The notes below the pieces were generated by a model. It had not been told where the DNA came from. It made no database searches and was given only the letters and a program-made list of their open reading frames with translations. This document shows, one piece after another, positions 55,867-64,000 of a DNA stretch of 64,000 bases. A program made the position numbers and the translations under genes. Source of the DNA: Hondaea fermentalgiana (taxonomy: Eukaryota; Sar; Bigyra; Thraustochytrida; Thraustochytriidae); the NCBI GenBank assembly GCA_014084085.1, contig NPFB01000071.1:46035-110034 (forward strand), in the 5' to 3' direction. The number at the start of each line of letters is the position of its first letter. Positions within the stretch are counted from its first letter, which is position 1.

Positions 55867-56919
55867 ATGGACAGGCCCAAGATCGCCCGCGCGGGCGGTG
55901 GCGGCGGGAAGTCGCGGCGAGCGCTGCGACGGCAGCGTGCGGCAACGGGCGCCGGTGCTGGGCTCGCGCCGGGCGCTGGTAATGGTAATGATAGTGGTCG
56001 CGCCGCTGATGGAGGGCCCCGCCACCACCCAAAGCGTGCGCGGGAGGCGTCAGCTGACGGAGGCTTGCGGGAGAAGAGGCGCCGGCACGAGAGCACCACG
56101 GGCGTGGGAGCCCGCGCAGGAACACGCCGTGACGGCAAGAAGGGCCAAGCCAAGGGCATCGGCGCAACATCGGCGCTGCAGTCCAAATTTAAGGCCAAGC
56201 TTGAGAGCGGGCAATTTCGCTGGCTCAACGAGCAGCTGTACACAACCTCGAGCGAGGAGGCGGTGCGGCTCTTTAAACGCAAGCCAGAGCTTTACGAGGT
56301 CTACCACCGCGGTTTTGAAAGTCAGGTCCAGCGCTGGCCCGAGAACCCCGCGGCGATGATCGCGCGAGAGGTGGGCGACATGCCAGAGGGTACGATCGTC
56401 GGCGACTTTGGATGCGGGAATGCTCTCATCGCCCGCACGGTGCCTCATACGGTACATTCTTTTGACCTCTGTGAAACCAACGAGCATGTCACTGTTGCGA
56501 GCAGCGCAGACGTTCCTCTGGAGGACGCCAGTCTCGATGTTGCTGTGTTTTCTTTGTCGCTGATGGGAACTGACTATCAGCGGTTCCTCCTCGAAGCGCG
56601 GCGAACACTCAAGGTTGGCGGCACTCTTATTGTGGCGGAAGTGAAGAGCCGGTTTTGCAGCGCGGCAAAAGGTGCGGCGGACTCTGCGCGAGACATGGAG
56701 CGGGGCATTGCTTCTTTTAAACGCGTTTTGAAAAAGTTGGGTTTTCGTTTGATTAACGAGGAGATCGACAATCGCATGTTCGTGCTCTTTCGATTCCGCA
56801 AGGCAGCCATGCTGGGTGGAAGTGCGCAGGAGGCGGAATTGGCAAGGCGTATCAAGGCGCGCGGCTTTCTTGAGGAAAACGAAGGCGTGCTCAAGTCGTG
56901 TGTATATAAGAAACGCTAG
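55867..56919 (+). CDS. RRP8: rRNA-processing methyltransferase RRP8 (nucleomethylin)
   Basis: 350 aa from the ATG at 55867; the frame opens earlier only through a TTG. A basic Gly/Arg-rich N-terminus of about 100 residues suits nucleolar targeting. The core is FRWLNEQLYTTSSEEAVRLF, YHRGFESQVQRWPENP and the SAM motif VGDFGCGNALIA (about 178-189). VPLEDASLDVAVFSLSLMGT and GGTLIVAEVKSRF follow. These match RRP8, which methylates an adenine (m1A) in the large rRNA and in yeast acts early in 60S assembly. The C-terminal methyltransferase fold is complete, ending VYKKR. It is divergent from DAG kinase B and convergent with PSMA4. Confidence 0.95.
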   Translation: MDRPKIARAGGGGGKSRRALRRQRAATGAGAGLAPGAGNGNDSGRAADGGPRHHPKRAREASADGGLREKRRRHESTTGVGARAGTRRDGKKGQAKGIGATSALQSKFKAKLESGQFRWLNEQLYTTSSEEAVRLFKRKPELYEVYHRGFESQVQRWPENPAAMIAREVGDMPEGTIVGDFGCGNALIARTVPHTVHSFDLCETNEHVTVASSADVPLEDASLDVAVFSLSLMGTDYQRFLLEARRTLKVGGTLIVAEVKSRFCSAAKGAADSARDMERGIASFKRVLKKLGFRLINEEIDNRMFVLFRFRKAAMLGGSAQEAELARRIKARGFLEENEGVLKSCVYKKR

Positions 56920-57119
56920 TTATAGACCTAGCTTCTTCTTTTCGTGTTCAAGGAGAAAACAAAGAAGAGGTCAAAATTGCGGTGCGTCCTCAGAGTGAAC
57001 GAAGGTGTCACACCATTCCCTGACCCTCACTGGTTTGTGCGTGTGTGTATGCGCTTGCTATATGGGCGTCTCGATGAACAACGATCGATCAGTAAACGAT
57101 AATTTTCTTTGGATCTTAC

Positions 57120-57893
57120 TTAGGCTGCCTTTGCCTCGGCATTGGCCTCGGCTTCTTTCTCCTCAGCGATGATTTTGTCCAAGAGCTCCTGGACCTCGTC
57201 ATCGTGCATGACGTGCTGCACGAGCTTGCCCGTATCCTTGTCCATTCTGAGAACAGAAAACTCCATCTTGTCAGCGCTTGGCGTGACGGAATCCATGGTT
57301 TTGTTGAGGACCTTGACTGCAAGCTCGAGCGCCTCTTCAATCGAACAGTCATCCTTGTACTCCTTCTTCAAGAGGGAAGTCGCTGCCTGGTTGTTGGCGC
57401 CGATCGCGGTCGCCTTCCAGCCACCATAGTTTCCAGACGGGTTCGACTGATACAGCTGGAAGCCGTAATGACGATCCCAGCCCGCGTAGAGAAAGGAGAC
57501 ACCAAAGGGCCTCTGGCCACCAAACTGCGTGTAGCCCTGTTTAAGATCGCAGACACGCATGATGAGCTGCTCGAGAGGCTGCGGCTCCTGGTACTGAAGC
57601 TTGTAGTTTTGCGCGACACGTCGAAGGTAACTGATAAGAACATTGGCATCGGAAGTGAGGCCGGCGACGGCACACGCAACGTGGTCGTCGATCATATAGA
57701 GCTTTTCGCTCGTCTTACTCGGAGCGAGCAGCTTGCTCGTGGCCTTCTTTTCGGCGGCAATCACTACACCGTCGCCGGCGAGGAGACCGACGCAAGCACC
57801 AGCGTTGTCGATCGCCTGCATCGCATACTCGACCTGGAAGAGCCGGCCTTCGGGTGAGAACACCGTCGTGCGCGAGTCATAGCGGGAGCCCAT
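57120..57893 (-). CDS. PSMA4: 20S proteasome subunit alpha 3
   Basis: 257 aa. The opening [20 protein letters not shown] followed by VEYAMQAI is the alpha-subunit N-terminal signature. [16 protein letters not shown] and [15 protein letters not shown] are typical of alpha 3 (PSMA4/PRE9). Alpha subunits form the outer rings that gate substrate entry to the 20S core and dock regulatory particles. Length and motifs are complete, and the Glu/Lys/Ala-rich C-terminus is normal for the subunit. It is convergent with RRP8 and divergent from the right E3 ligase copy. Confidence 0.97.
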   Translation of the reverse strand: MGSRYDSRTTVFSPEGRLFQVEYAMQAIDNAGACVGLLAGDGVVIAAEKKATSKLLAPSKTSEKLYMIDDHVACAVAGLTSDANVLISYLRRVAQNYKLQYQEPQPLEQLIMRVCDLKQGYTQFGGQRPFGVSFLYAGWDRHYGFQLYQSNPSGNYGGWKATAIGANNQAATSLLKKEYKDDCSIEEALELAVKVLNKTMDSVTPSADKMEFSVLRMDKDTGKLVQHVMHDDEVQELLDKIIAEEKEAEANAEAKAA

Positions 57894-59143
57894 TTTGCTG
57901 TTTTCTCGCTACCTAGCTTGCGCGCGCGCGCGTGCACAGACGCGGCTTTGCCCTCCTGACGTTGAGAAGATAGACGGATAGAAATCGATTGCGCTCAAAC
58001 CGCCGTCGCGCTTGCGCAGGCCACCTACACGTGGAGGCCGTCTTTCACCGCGCCGAAAAGGCACGCCCAAGGAGCGACGCCTGGCTTGCGCGCGACTCCG
58101 TCTCCTCTTCCCGCCGTGTCGCGCCGCTGCCGGAGCCCACGTCCTGCGGACTGTCGCGAGCTTTTCGCTTTGCTTGCCTCCCCCTTCGTTGCTGCTTCCT
58201 CCGGGTTCGCTCGCCCCCTTTGGAACGCCACCGTCTAAAATCAATCAGCGCGGGAAGAACGAGTGGAACGCGAGTTGGAACAAATCGGGAACCATTGAGG
58301 AACCTAAGCCTGATGGATTTATACGGCTGCACTGTGCCTGCATGCCGAGGCCTATAGGCCTAGTACCATTGACAGGGCATAGGCTAATCGCGTGCGTCTT
58401 ATTGCTATACCATTGGGAACTTATACGTACCATACCTTCTTTTGTTCCCCTTTCTAAATTAGTCGAGGAACCTATACGTCGAGAGCTCGGACTTGCTGTC
58501 TCAATTCGTGGTGGTGCCTGCGTTTGCCGCATTCACAATGCCAAGGGTACTCAACAGTACGGACATCGCCGCAATACAATCGCTTATATTTGCGCCAAGC
58601 GCAGGCGATGTCAGCGCGGGCCTTGCCGCTTATATTATTTCGCTGCCGCGCCCAATGCACAACACTGCCGTCTCCATCATGGCATCTAGAATTGCTTGGG
58701 GCGACTGATCTTGACCAACAACTCACCAAACCTTGGTCTCCTCGATCCCGCTGGCAATAAATGCATGCATGCATGCATGGACACTTGCGCCACGCTCGTA
58801 GTCAGATCCAGCGACAAATCCAAGAATCCAACATGGAGTCGTGCAACATGAGGCGGCGCCGCCACTACCACGGACTCCGAAAGCGCGAACTCTTCTTGAT
58901 GTTCGACACAACGCTTCGACAAAAGCAGAACGTGGAAATCTCTTCGTGCCGGCAGGGCAGGCAGGGCCGCGGCAGCCGCAGCTGAGCGGGCGGGGCAGGC
59001 AGAAGCGCTTCGCCTCGGCGCTGCGCGGCACGTTGCGCAGAGCAGAGCAGCCCGAGGAGGAGCTCGGGCGCGCGTGGCCGCCCAAAGGAGCGCGTGAGCG
59101 AGCGGCGAGCGGAGAACTTCCCTCGTTCCGAGACCGGCCGTCC
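57894..59143. other. Divergent promoter interval (PSMA4 / E3 ligase B)
   Basis: Contains a CGCG-rich stretch near 57920-57935, the motif block AGGCCTATAGGCCTAG at 58348-58363 and an ATGC microsatellite at about 58759-58780. A 225-codon plus frame (58012-58689) has no recognisable content. This region shows no homology I can see with the left copy's flank. Confidence 0.5.
58348..58363. promoter_or_regulatory. Double AGGCCTA motif
   Basis: Two adjacent AGGCCTA/TAGGCCTA units, about 455 bp from the PSMA4 start and 790 bp from the ligase start. Function is inferred from recurrence only. Confidence 0.3.
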
Positions 59144-60715
59144 ATGGGCGCCGAGGCCAGCCGCAGCGCCGCGCTGGCGGCGCAGGCGGCCGTGCAGGCC
59201 GTGCAGGCCGCGGCGGGACTTGGCGCCATCGTGGCTCTGCGCCCTGCTACCGAGGGTCTGATTGTCCGCGAGGCCGCCGGAAGTGAAAATTGGGTACTTG
59301 TCGCCCGAGGCGGCGTCGGCAGCGTTCCCGGTGCCGCTGCCCGCGAGCGCCAAGCGGACGCGCAAAATGTCAATTGCTGCAAATGCGACGTGATCGTAGA
59401 GGATGTTTACGCAGATCTCGTCGAGCTCTCCAACTGCGGCCACTTCATGTGCACCGACTGTTTTCGCGAGCACGTGCTCGCAACAGCACCGCGGCCTTGT
59501 TGCACCTTTCCCTTTTGCGAATGCGCCATCGCGGAGCAGGATGTGCGCGCAACACTACGCCCCGAGGAACTCGAGGCTTACACATCAGCTGGGGTTCGCA
59601 ACATTGCCGACCAATTTTTCCAGTGCCCGAAATGCCAGAGGGTATTTGCGTTAGATCGCGACGAGCACGACGCTCGCAACGCGGGTCGTGTGCGTTGCGT
59701 GTGTCAGGAGACATTTTGTGCCGACTGCCGCGCCTCGCCGTTTCATGAAGGCATGACGTGCGAGGAGATGCGAAGCACGCACCCGTGCCGATTTTGCAAG
59801 ACCCGGGTCATCTGCGTTTCGGCTGTAAGTCCGGGCAATATTGTCGTCTGTGCGTCACAGGCATGCCAGCAAGAGTTTCGCGCAATCTGCGGTAAAGTTC
59901 GTCAGGACTGTGGTCATCCTTGCGGCGGCCTCGCGGAGGAATCGTCTTGCCCCGCAGAGTGCTTTGCGTGTTTGGGGTCAGAAGGGAAGTGTGGCATGTG
60001 CCTCTTTCCGCTCGAGGAGAGCGCTAGCGTGGTGCTTTCGTGCGGCCACGCCATGCATGTCAACTGCGTTCGTAGGCGTTTCGAAGCCGAAAAATCTGCC
60101 GAGCGCGCTTCGCTAACGTTTTCGCGCTGTCCCGTGTGCAAGACTGACATGGCGCACCCCGAGGCTCTAGAGAGTGAGTTTCTCGCCATCAACGAGCTGC
60201 GCTCTAGCATTCAGGGCGTTTTAGACGAGGCAAGAGGCCGGGCTAGCCCGGAGGAAGCGCTTTTAGAGGATGACGCGTACACCTTGTTTTACTGCGAGCG
60301 GTGCCGTCGTCCTTATTATGGCGGCATGCGGCAATGTGAAGAATCTGGTGGAGCAGCACATCACGATGCAGAAAACCACCAGCACCACTACTGTGCCTCG
60401 TGCACATGTACACTGCAGCAAGTGCCCGTCTGCCCAGAGCACGGGCCAGGCAGCATGCAATTCAAGTGTTCCTTTTGCTGTACGCCGGCAAGCTTCTTTT
60501 GCTGGGGCACAACGCACTTCTGTATTGACTGCCACGCCCGACAGATGGCAGGCGAAAGGCTCAATCGACTGCCGCTTTCTGGATTGCCTCAGTGTGGCGG
60601 CGCACAGGTTTGCCCCCTGGGTCTCAACCATCCGCCTAATGGTACTCCTCCGTCGCAGAGCGCGCCGATTGTTCTTGGCTGCTCCATGTGCCAAGCCCGT
60701 CGCGCTTTTATGTAA
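59144..60715 (+). CDS. Hybrid RBR/RCR ubiquitin E3 ligase (right copy, internally shortened)
   Basis: 523 aa from the ATG at 59144. MGAEAS is an N-myristoylation pattern (Gly2, Ser6). After the Ala-rich start the protein passes from RERQADAQNVN directly to the RING1 CCKC (78), skipping about 80 residues present in the left copy. RING1, IBR (about 150-207), the Cys-rich CGHPCGGL bridge, the RING CGMC (283) and the RCR tandem-cysteine domain follow. The two relay Cys positions are 398 (GGMRQCEE) and 453 (FFCWGTTHFC). By recalled alignment, His in HFCIDCH matches the MYCBP2 catalytic His. The Phe after the downstream relay Cys is Trp, and the Glu expected near ICGAC is His. All zinc ligands I can check are kept, so this copy appears functional. 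Confidence 0.88.
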   Translation: MGAEASRSAALAAQAAVQAVQAAAGLGAIVALRPATEGLIVREAAGSENWVLVARGGVGSVPGAAARERQADAQNVNCCKCDVIVEDVYADLVELSNCGHFMCTDCFREHVLATAPRPCCTFPFCECAIAEQDVRATLRPEELEAYTSAGVRNIADQFFQCPKCQRVFALDRDEHDARNAGRVRCVCQETFCADCRASPFHEGMTCEEMRSTHPCRFCKTRVICVSAVSPGNIVVCASQACQQEFRAICGKVRQDCGHPCGGLAEESSCPAECFACLGSEGKCGMCLFPLEESASVVLSCGHAMHVNCVRRRFEAEKSAERASLTFSRCPVCKTDMAHPEALESEFLAINELRSSIQGVLDEARGRASPEEALLEDDAYTLFYCERCRRPYYGGMRQCEESGGAAHHDAENHQHHYCASCTCTLQQVPVCPEHGPGSMQFKCSFCCTPASFFCWGTTHFCIDCHARQMAGERLNRLPLSGLPQCGGAQVCPLGLNHPPNGTPPSQSAPIVLGCSMCQARRAFM

Positions 60716-61068
60716 ATACATGTACTCATCTTATCGCTTACCTCGCTACACCTCATTTCTATGCTATATCAAGCATGCACCAAACTTCCTCAGTCCGGGC
60801 AGTAACAACTTTTTCTAAGAGTAAACATCAAGCACGAATACTTTCGTCAACATTTGCAACTCATTTCTGTAGCCTACGGTGTGAAAGGAGGGATTACGGG
60901 CAGTCATTGAAGATTTTATGCGAGGTTTCGCACCGGGCTTGCAGGCAGCAATAGAGAGAAATGTAAGGAAGCGGCTCAATTCGTGCGAGTGAAAGAAGAT
61001 GAAGTCTTTGAACCGTCCTCTTGCCGTGTTTGTTCTCAGAGAAGCGGGCCTTGATGTTTCGCTCCTCT
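60716..61068. other. Shared 3' interval with empty transposon site
   Basis: Convergent spacer homologous to 44977-45276 plus 47509-47562. ATAT at 60766-60769 is the unoccupied target of the piggyBac-like insertion. Confidence 0.85.
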
Positions 61069-61663
61069 TTATTTCTTGACCAGCTGGTACCAGGACACCT
61101 CTATAACTTTGCGAATCGTGATCACTACAGAGTCCGACTTGCATTTATGCGAGGCGTTGCTTATTTCGCTGTGAAGCACTGGAAGGCACAGCTCGTGGTC
61201 CTTGCCGTTCATGTCTTGAGCTGAAGCGTAAGCGAGGATCAGTCCATTCCAGCTCAACGTTGTCTTCGGTCGGCTCTTGACTTGGTAGCAAGTCCTCCGT
61301 CGGAACGTAGATTTTCACAGTCTTCTTTCCGTCGGCCCAGCTGTAGCGCTTGACAATGTTTTTGATCTTCTTTCGGGGGAGGTCGGCATCTTCCGCTTCG
61401 GAAGGGTCGATGCGCGGTGGTTCTCCACCATAGTTCTTTACTGTTTCACGCGAAGACGCGTGCGCATAATAGTACGCATTCTTGCCCTCGCGCCTGATAT
61501 TCTCTTGGAGCGCGTTTTGAGCCTCGCCGTTGTCGACCGCGGCGGTCTCGCCTGCTTCGCTAGTTTCATTGTTGTTGTCGGTTTGCGAGCTGTCTTTGCA
61601 GTCCTCCGCGCTGCCCAGGTCTAGCTCGGACATTCCGGACGGCACGGACTCGATGTCTGCCAT
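61069..61663 (-). pseudogene. CS-domain gene, frameshifted copy
   Basis: Starts at the ATG at 61663 and matches the intact gene at 44374-44976 through VELEWT. Two one-base losses relative to that copy follow, near 61238-61242 and near 61213-61219. The frame then leaves the CS domain and stops at 61145 after about 172 codons, with a non-homologous tail. The lost C-terminal strands (DMNGKDHELCLPVLHSEIS to WYQLVKK) remain readable in another frame down to 61069. Losing the last CS strands should prevent folding. The upstream region also lacks about 100 bp next to the start. Differences elsewhere are few, so inactivation seems recent. Confidence 0.85.
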
Positions 61664-62246
61664 CGTAAGCTTGTACAATTCATGGTCGTAACTTTACCAT
61701 TTATGGTCGTAATTCCGCCCGAAAGTCGAGTACGAGCAAGAGCTCCGCAGACAACTTGAAGAACTATCGAGCTAGCAGGTGGGATCTTCGTCTAGCTGAC
61801 AAGCCTATCGAATCGCGAGTGTCAGATTGCTTTGTCTACGCTGCGTAGTGCGGAAAATTCGTCTTCTTATTCTCTCTCAACTTTTAAAATTAAACACAAA
61901 CGCCTCTTTTCTTACTTCCACGTAGAAACGGCGACATATCTCTTTTCCCTTTTCATGTTTGACCCCAATGTCTGACAAGCAAAAGCGCCGTAAATGGATG
62001 TGTGCGATCCGCTGTTGATGCAATGAGGCTTCAGTCGGCCTCCGTGCCGCAGACAGGATCAAACGATTTGGACGCTTACGTTTGCAGATTTCAAGATGCC
62101 ATCAAGCGTTTGGCAGAAGCTTGAGAGCCTCGCTTCTTATAAGAATGTGACGCTCGTAATGATGATTTTTTCAAAAGACTTTTGACTGTTCTGCTTACTA
62201 AGTTTCCTGCAATAGGACTACAACGCAAAGATCTTCCTTACTATCA
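61664..62246. other. Flank of the CS pseudogene and thioesterase 3' end
   Basis: 61664-61880 is the duplicated upstream flank. It has a short internal repeat GACCAT(A/G)AAT near 61680-61710 that is not in the other copy. 61881-62246 holds no recognised feature. Confidence 0.5.
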
Positions 62247-63212
62247 TCACGCAATAGCATCGCGAACGATCGACGGAACCTTGACGAGGTGGCGCTCCTT
62301 GTCATGAACAAAGCACATCTCAAAGACGGCTTCGACGAGCGTCTGGTCGTTCGAGACACGCGTAAGCTTTTGAAGAATAGGTACGACAAAGTCCGAGTGC
62401 TCGCCCTTGGGATCTTGCGTCGTTGTAATGCGGAGCGGCTCAACAGGCCTCGCGCCGTTTTTGTATGCGAGCTTTGCGCTGCGCACAACGGGAACAGCAT
62501 GAAACTCGGTCTTGGCGCGTGCAAGAATCTCCTTGCTGAGAAAATCCGAGCGCGCACGCTCGAACCAACAATAGTAGTTGGGGTGGAATGCGATTCCAGT
62601 AAAGTCAGTGTCGGCCAAGTGAATGACCAGGTCAAGCTCTGTGGTTTTGCCAAGTGAAGAGGGCGCCCCGGGCTTGCGCCGAATCGGCCTTTTCTTGGCG
62701 CCGGGCTTTTCGCAGTACGTAAAGTTCGACTTGCAATCGTCAAAGTAATAAATGAGGTCGTGCACCGGCTGAGGTACCTTGGTGAGCTGAAAAGTTCTGC
62801 TCACCGTGACCATCTCTACAAAGCCAGCGACTAACAATGTGTTGTCGCTCTTTCGCCAGATGCTCTGGTCAAAGTGCAGGCGAAAGGGCCCATCTGCAAA
62901 GGGGATGGTTCGGACTTCGAGTTCATCGCCGTAAAACGCAGGCTTACGAAACGACTGCTCGGACCGCGTGACCACGAAGGAGTCACCATTGTACTCGAAC
63001 AGTCCTGCGAGAAAGTCTGTGGAGATCGCGTTTTCCCGGCCACGCTCAAACCAGGTCAAGAAGTTACGATAGAACACGATCCCTACTGTGTCTGTGTCCT
63101 CTCTGTACACCTTGACGTCGAGCGCGTCGTAGCCACGTGCGCGAGACACCTTGAGAGGCGCCTCGTCGAGCTTTGGCAGCTCGCCGCAGACTGCAGTCGA
63201 TGGCGCAGCCAT
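62247..63212 (-). CDS. Double-hotdog acyl-CoA thioesterase (YbgC/4HBT-like)
   Basis: 321 aa from the ATG at 63212; the frame opens upstream at a TTG. Two hotdog domains follow each other. The first has YREDTDTVGIVFYRNFLTWF with Asp41; the second has LADTDFTGIAFHPNYYCWFE with Asp203. Both fit the YbgC/4-hydroxybenzoyl-CoA thioesterase pattern, in which the second Asp of DTD is catalytic. A polar linker with KKRPIRRK separates them at about 170-185. The enzyme should hydrolyse acyl-CoA; chain specificity is not readable. No clear organelle signal is present. In lipid-accumulating protists such enzymes may adjust acyl-CoA pools, which is inference. Confidence 0.83.
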   Translation of the reverse strand: MAAPSTAVCGELPKLDEAPLKVSRARGYDALDVKVYREDTDTVGIVFYRNFLTWFERGRENAISTDFLAGLFEYNGDSFVVTRSEQSFRKPAFYGDELEVRTIPFADGPFRLHFDQSIWRKSDNTLLVAGFVEMVTVSRTFQLTKVPQPVHDLIYYFDDCKSNFTYCEKPGAKKRPIRRKPGAPSSLGKTTELDLVIHLADTDFTGIAFHPNYYCWFERARSDFLSKEILARAKTEFHAVPVVRSAKLAYKNGARPVEPLRITTTQDPKGEHSDFVVPILQKLTRVSNDQTLVEAVFEMCFVHDKERHLVKVPSIVRDAIA

Positions 63213-63463
63213 CTCGCCACGGACAAAACGCTTACTCGCTCTGGCTTCGTCCGATTGGCGCGCTTCTTCAAAGGACAACGAGAAGGTATCGACTGCCTCG
63301 TTGCCGCAGCCGAGAGCGTACCGAGTTCGCTTCGCGCACGGCGCTCCCGGTGATGCTTCAAGGTCTAAAAAGTGGTTGTTGTCAATGCCGTCTCCTCTCG
63401 CAGGTTCACGACGTCATCGAGGCCCGTCTTTGTGTCACAGAGCGCGCGAAAAAAAAAAGAAAG

Positions 63464-63470
63464 AAAAAAA
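63464..63470 (-). terminator. Pol III-type terminator of tRNA-Lys copy 1
   Basis: Seven A on the plus strand (T run on the transcribed strand), a few bases past the tRNA 3' end, with a second run at 63449-63458. Confidence 0.75.
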
Positions 63471-63474
63471 TGGG

Positions 63475-63546
63475 TTCCCAATGAGGGGATCGAACCCTCG
63501 ACCATTTGATTAAGAGTCAAACGCTCTACCGCTGAGCTAACCGGGA
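63475..63546 (-). tRNA. tRNA-Lys(CTT), copy 1
   Basis: 72 nt. The 7-bp acceptor stem TCCCGGT/ATTGGGA closes with two G-T pairs. D arm GCTC...GAGC, anticodon stem TTTGA/TCAAA with loop CTCTTAA (anticodon CTT, reading AAG), and T arm GAGGG-TTCGATC-CCCTC. A is the discriminator; CCA is not encoded. The internal A and B boxes are visible and a T run follows the 3' end. Confidence 0.96.
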
Positions 63547-63818
63547 TACCTAAGAAGGCGAGCTGATGAATTGAATCACCTCTTTCCCATCTGTTAAGGG
63601 GCACTTCAGCGTTGCCACACTCAAGCTCGAGCTGCGCGAGAGAGTGGAGGGCCAGGCAGAGGGAGAGCCTACCAAACAACGCCATGAAATGAAAGAATGG
63701 CCAAGACAACCAAAACGGAAACACAAAGAAAAGCTAAAATAAAAAGGGAAAGAAGAGCCAAGGTTGACAACCACAATTCATGCGATGAAGCCCCAAAAAA
63801 TCACCTGACAAACTAGCG

Positions 63819-63829
63819 AAAAAAAAAAA
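63819..63829 (-). terminator. Pol III-type terminator of tRNA-Lys copy 2
   Basis: Eleven A on the plus strand (T run on the transcribed strand) 11 bases past the tRNA 3' end. Confidence 0.75.
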
Positions 63830-63840
63830 GAAATGTCAAG

Positions 63841-63912
63841 TTCCCAATGAGGGGATCGAACCCTCGACCATTTGATTAAGAGTCAAACGCTCTGCCGCTG
63901 AGCTAACCGGGA
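63841..63912 (-). tRNA. tRNA-Lys(CTT), copy 2
   Basis: Identical to copy 1 except for one D-loop base. The 5' flank, about 45 bp beyond 63912, is also nearly identical to that of copy 1, so the duplicated unit extended past the tRNA. Spacing between copies is 366 bp. Confidence 0.96.
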
Positions 63913-64000
63913 TACCTAGGAAGGCAAGATGGTGAATCGAATCACCTCTTTCCCATCGGTTGATGCCGAGAGCGTCGCTGGCATTCACAGAGCTCGTTCG

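Larger units (their letters stand above)
59144..61880. repeat. Right copy of inverted segmental duplication
   Basis: Reverse-orientation counterpart of 44065-49328, lacking the transposon. It also lacks about 240 bp of ligase coding sequence and about 100 bp upstream of the CS gene. Flank similarity fades near 61880. Confidence 0.88.

Noticed and set aside
58012..58689. 225-codon plus-strand ORF upstream of the right E3 ligase
   Set aside because: No domain, Arg/Pro/Cys-rich, spans the AGGCCTA block and promoter region of PSMA4.

Overview
This is a eukaryotic nuclear window. It has two tRNA-Lys genes with Pol III-type T-tract ends and organelle-targeted and secretory-pathway proteins. It also encodes a 20S proteasome alpha subunit, an eukaryotic 2-oxoglutarate dehydrogenase E2, several Ser/Thr kinases, ubiquitin ligases and Golgi-type glycosyltransferases. 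Almost every convincing gene is one uninterrupted ORF, and intergenic spaces are rich in short tandem repeats. Intron-poor, moderately GC-rich genes and large family-fusion proteins fit a thraustochytrid/labyrinthulomycete (stramenopile protist) best. That assignment is an inference, not shown by a marker gene. Two 100-base N runs (25701-25800 and 49329-49428) are scaffold gaps. Many long frames begin with TTG or GTG, so I moved starts to the first plausible ATG.

Region 1 (1-20.4 kb) is ordinary, dense gene space: a Rheb-like GTPase with an altered switch II, a fatty-acid-hydroxylase-superfamily enzyme, DLST, a sugar-phosphate transporter fused to a polysaccharide pyruvyltransferase-like domain, a TPR / PDK1-like kinase / metal-site-less phosphoesterase fusion, a small hypothetical gene, a Popeye-domain-like membrane protein, a MAP3K-type kinase and an NRAMP metal transporter.

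Region 2 (20.4-34.6 kb) is gene-poor and repeat-rich. It holds a decayed ORF, two head-to-tail paralogous type II membrane glycosyltransferase-like genes, a 103-bp tandem duplication, a ~525-bp foldback element, a third and apparently shortened glycosyltransferase, and a small CHORD-like zinc protein. Region 3 (34.6-44 kb) has an atypical U-box/RING-like protein, a LamG-like plus coiled-coil protein, a type II sulfotransferase-like protein and a transmembrane thioredoxin. Together with the pyruvyltransferase fusion, these point to an unusual sulfated or decorated extracellular glycan programme.

Region 4 (44-62 kb) is the most interesting. A CS-domain gene and a hybrid E3 ligase gene (RBR-type RING1-IBR joined to a MYCBP2-type RING-Cys-relay module) occur twice in opposite orientation. 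Two myristoylation-motif diacylglycerol kinases lie inside them, also in opposite orientation, so gene order is nearly palindromic. One duplicate carries a 2.23-kb piggyBac-like insertion whose empty site is preserved in the other. The second copy has lost about 80 residues from the ligase, and its CS gene is frameshifted. RRP8 and PSMA4 sit between the right-hand copies. The window ends with a double-hotdog thioesterase and two tandem tRNA-Lys(CTT) genes.
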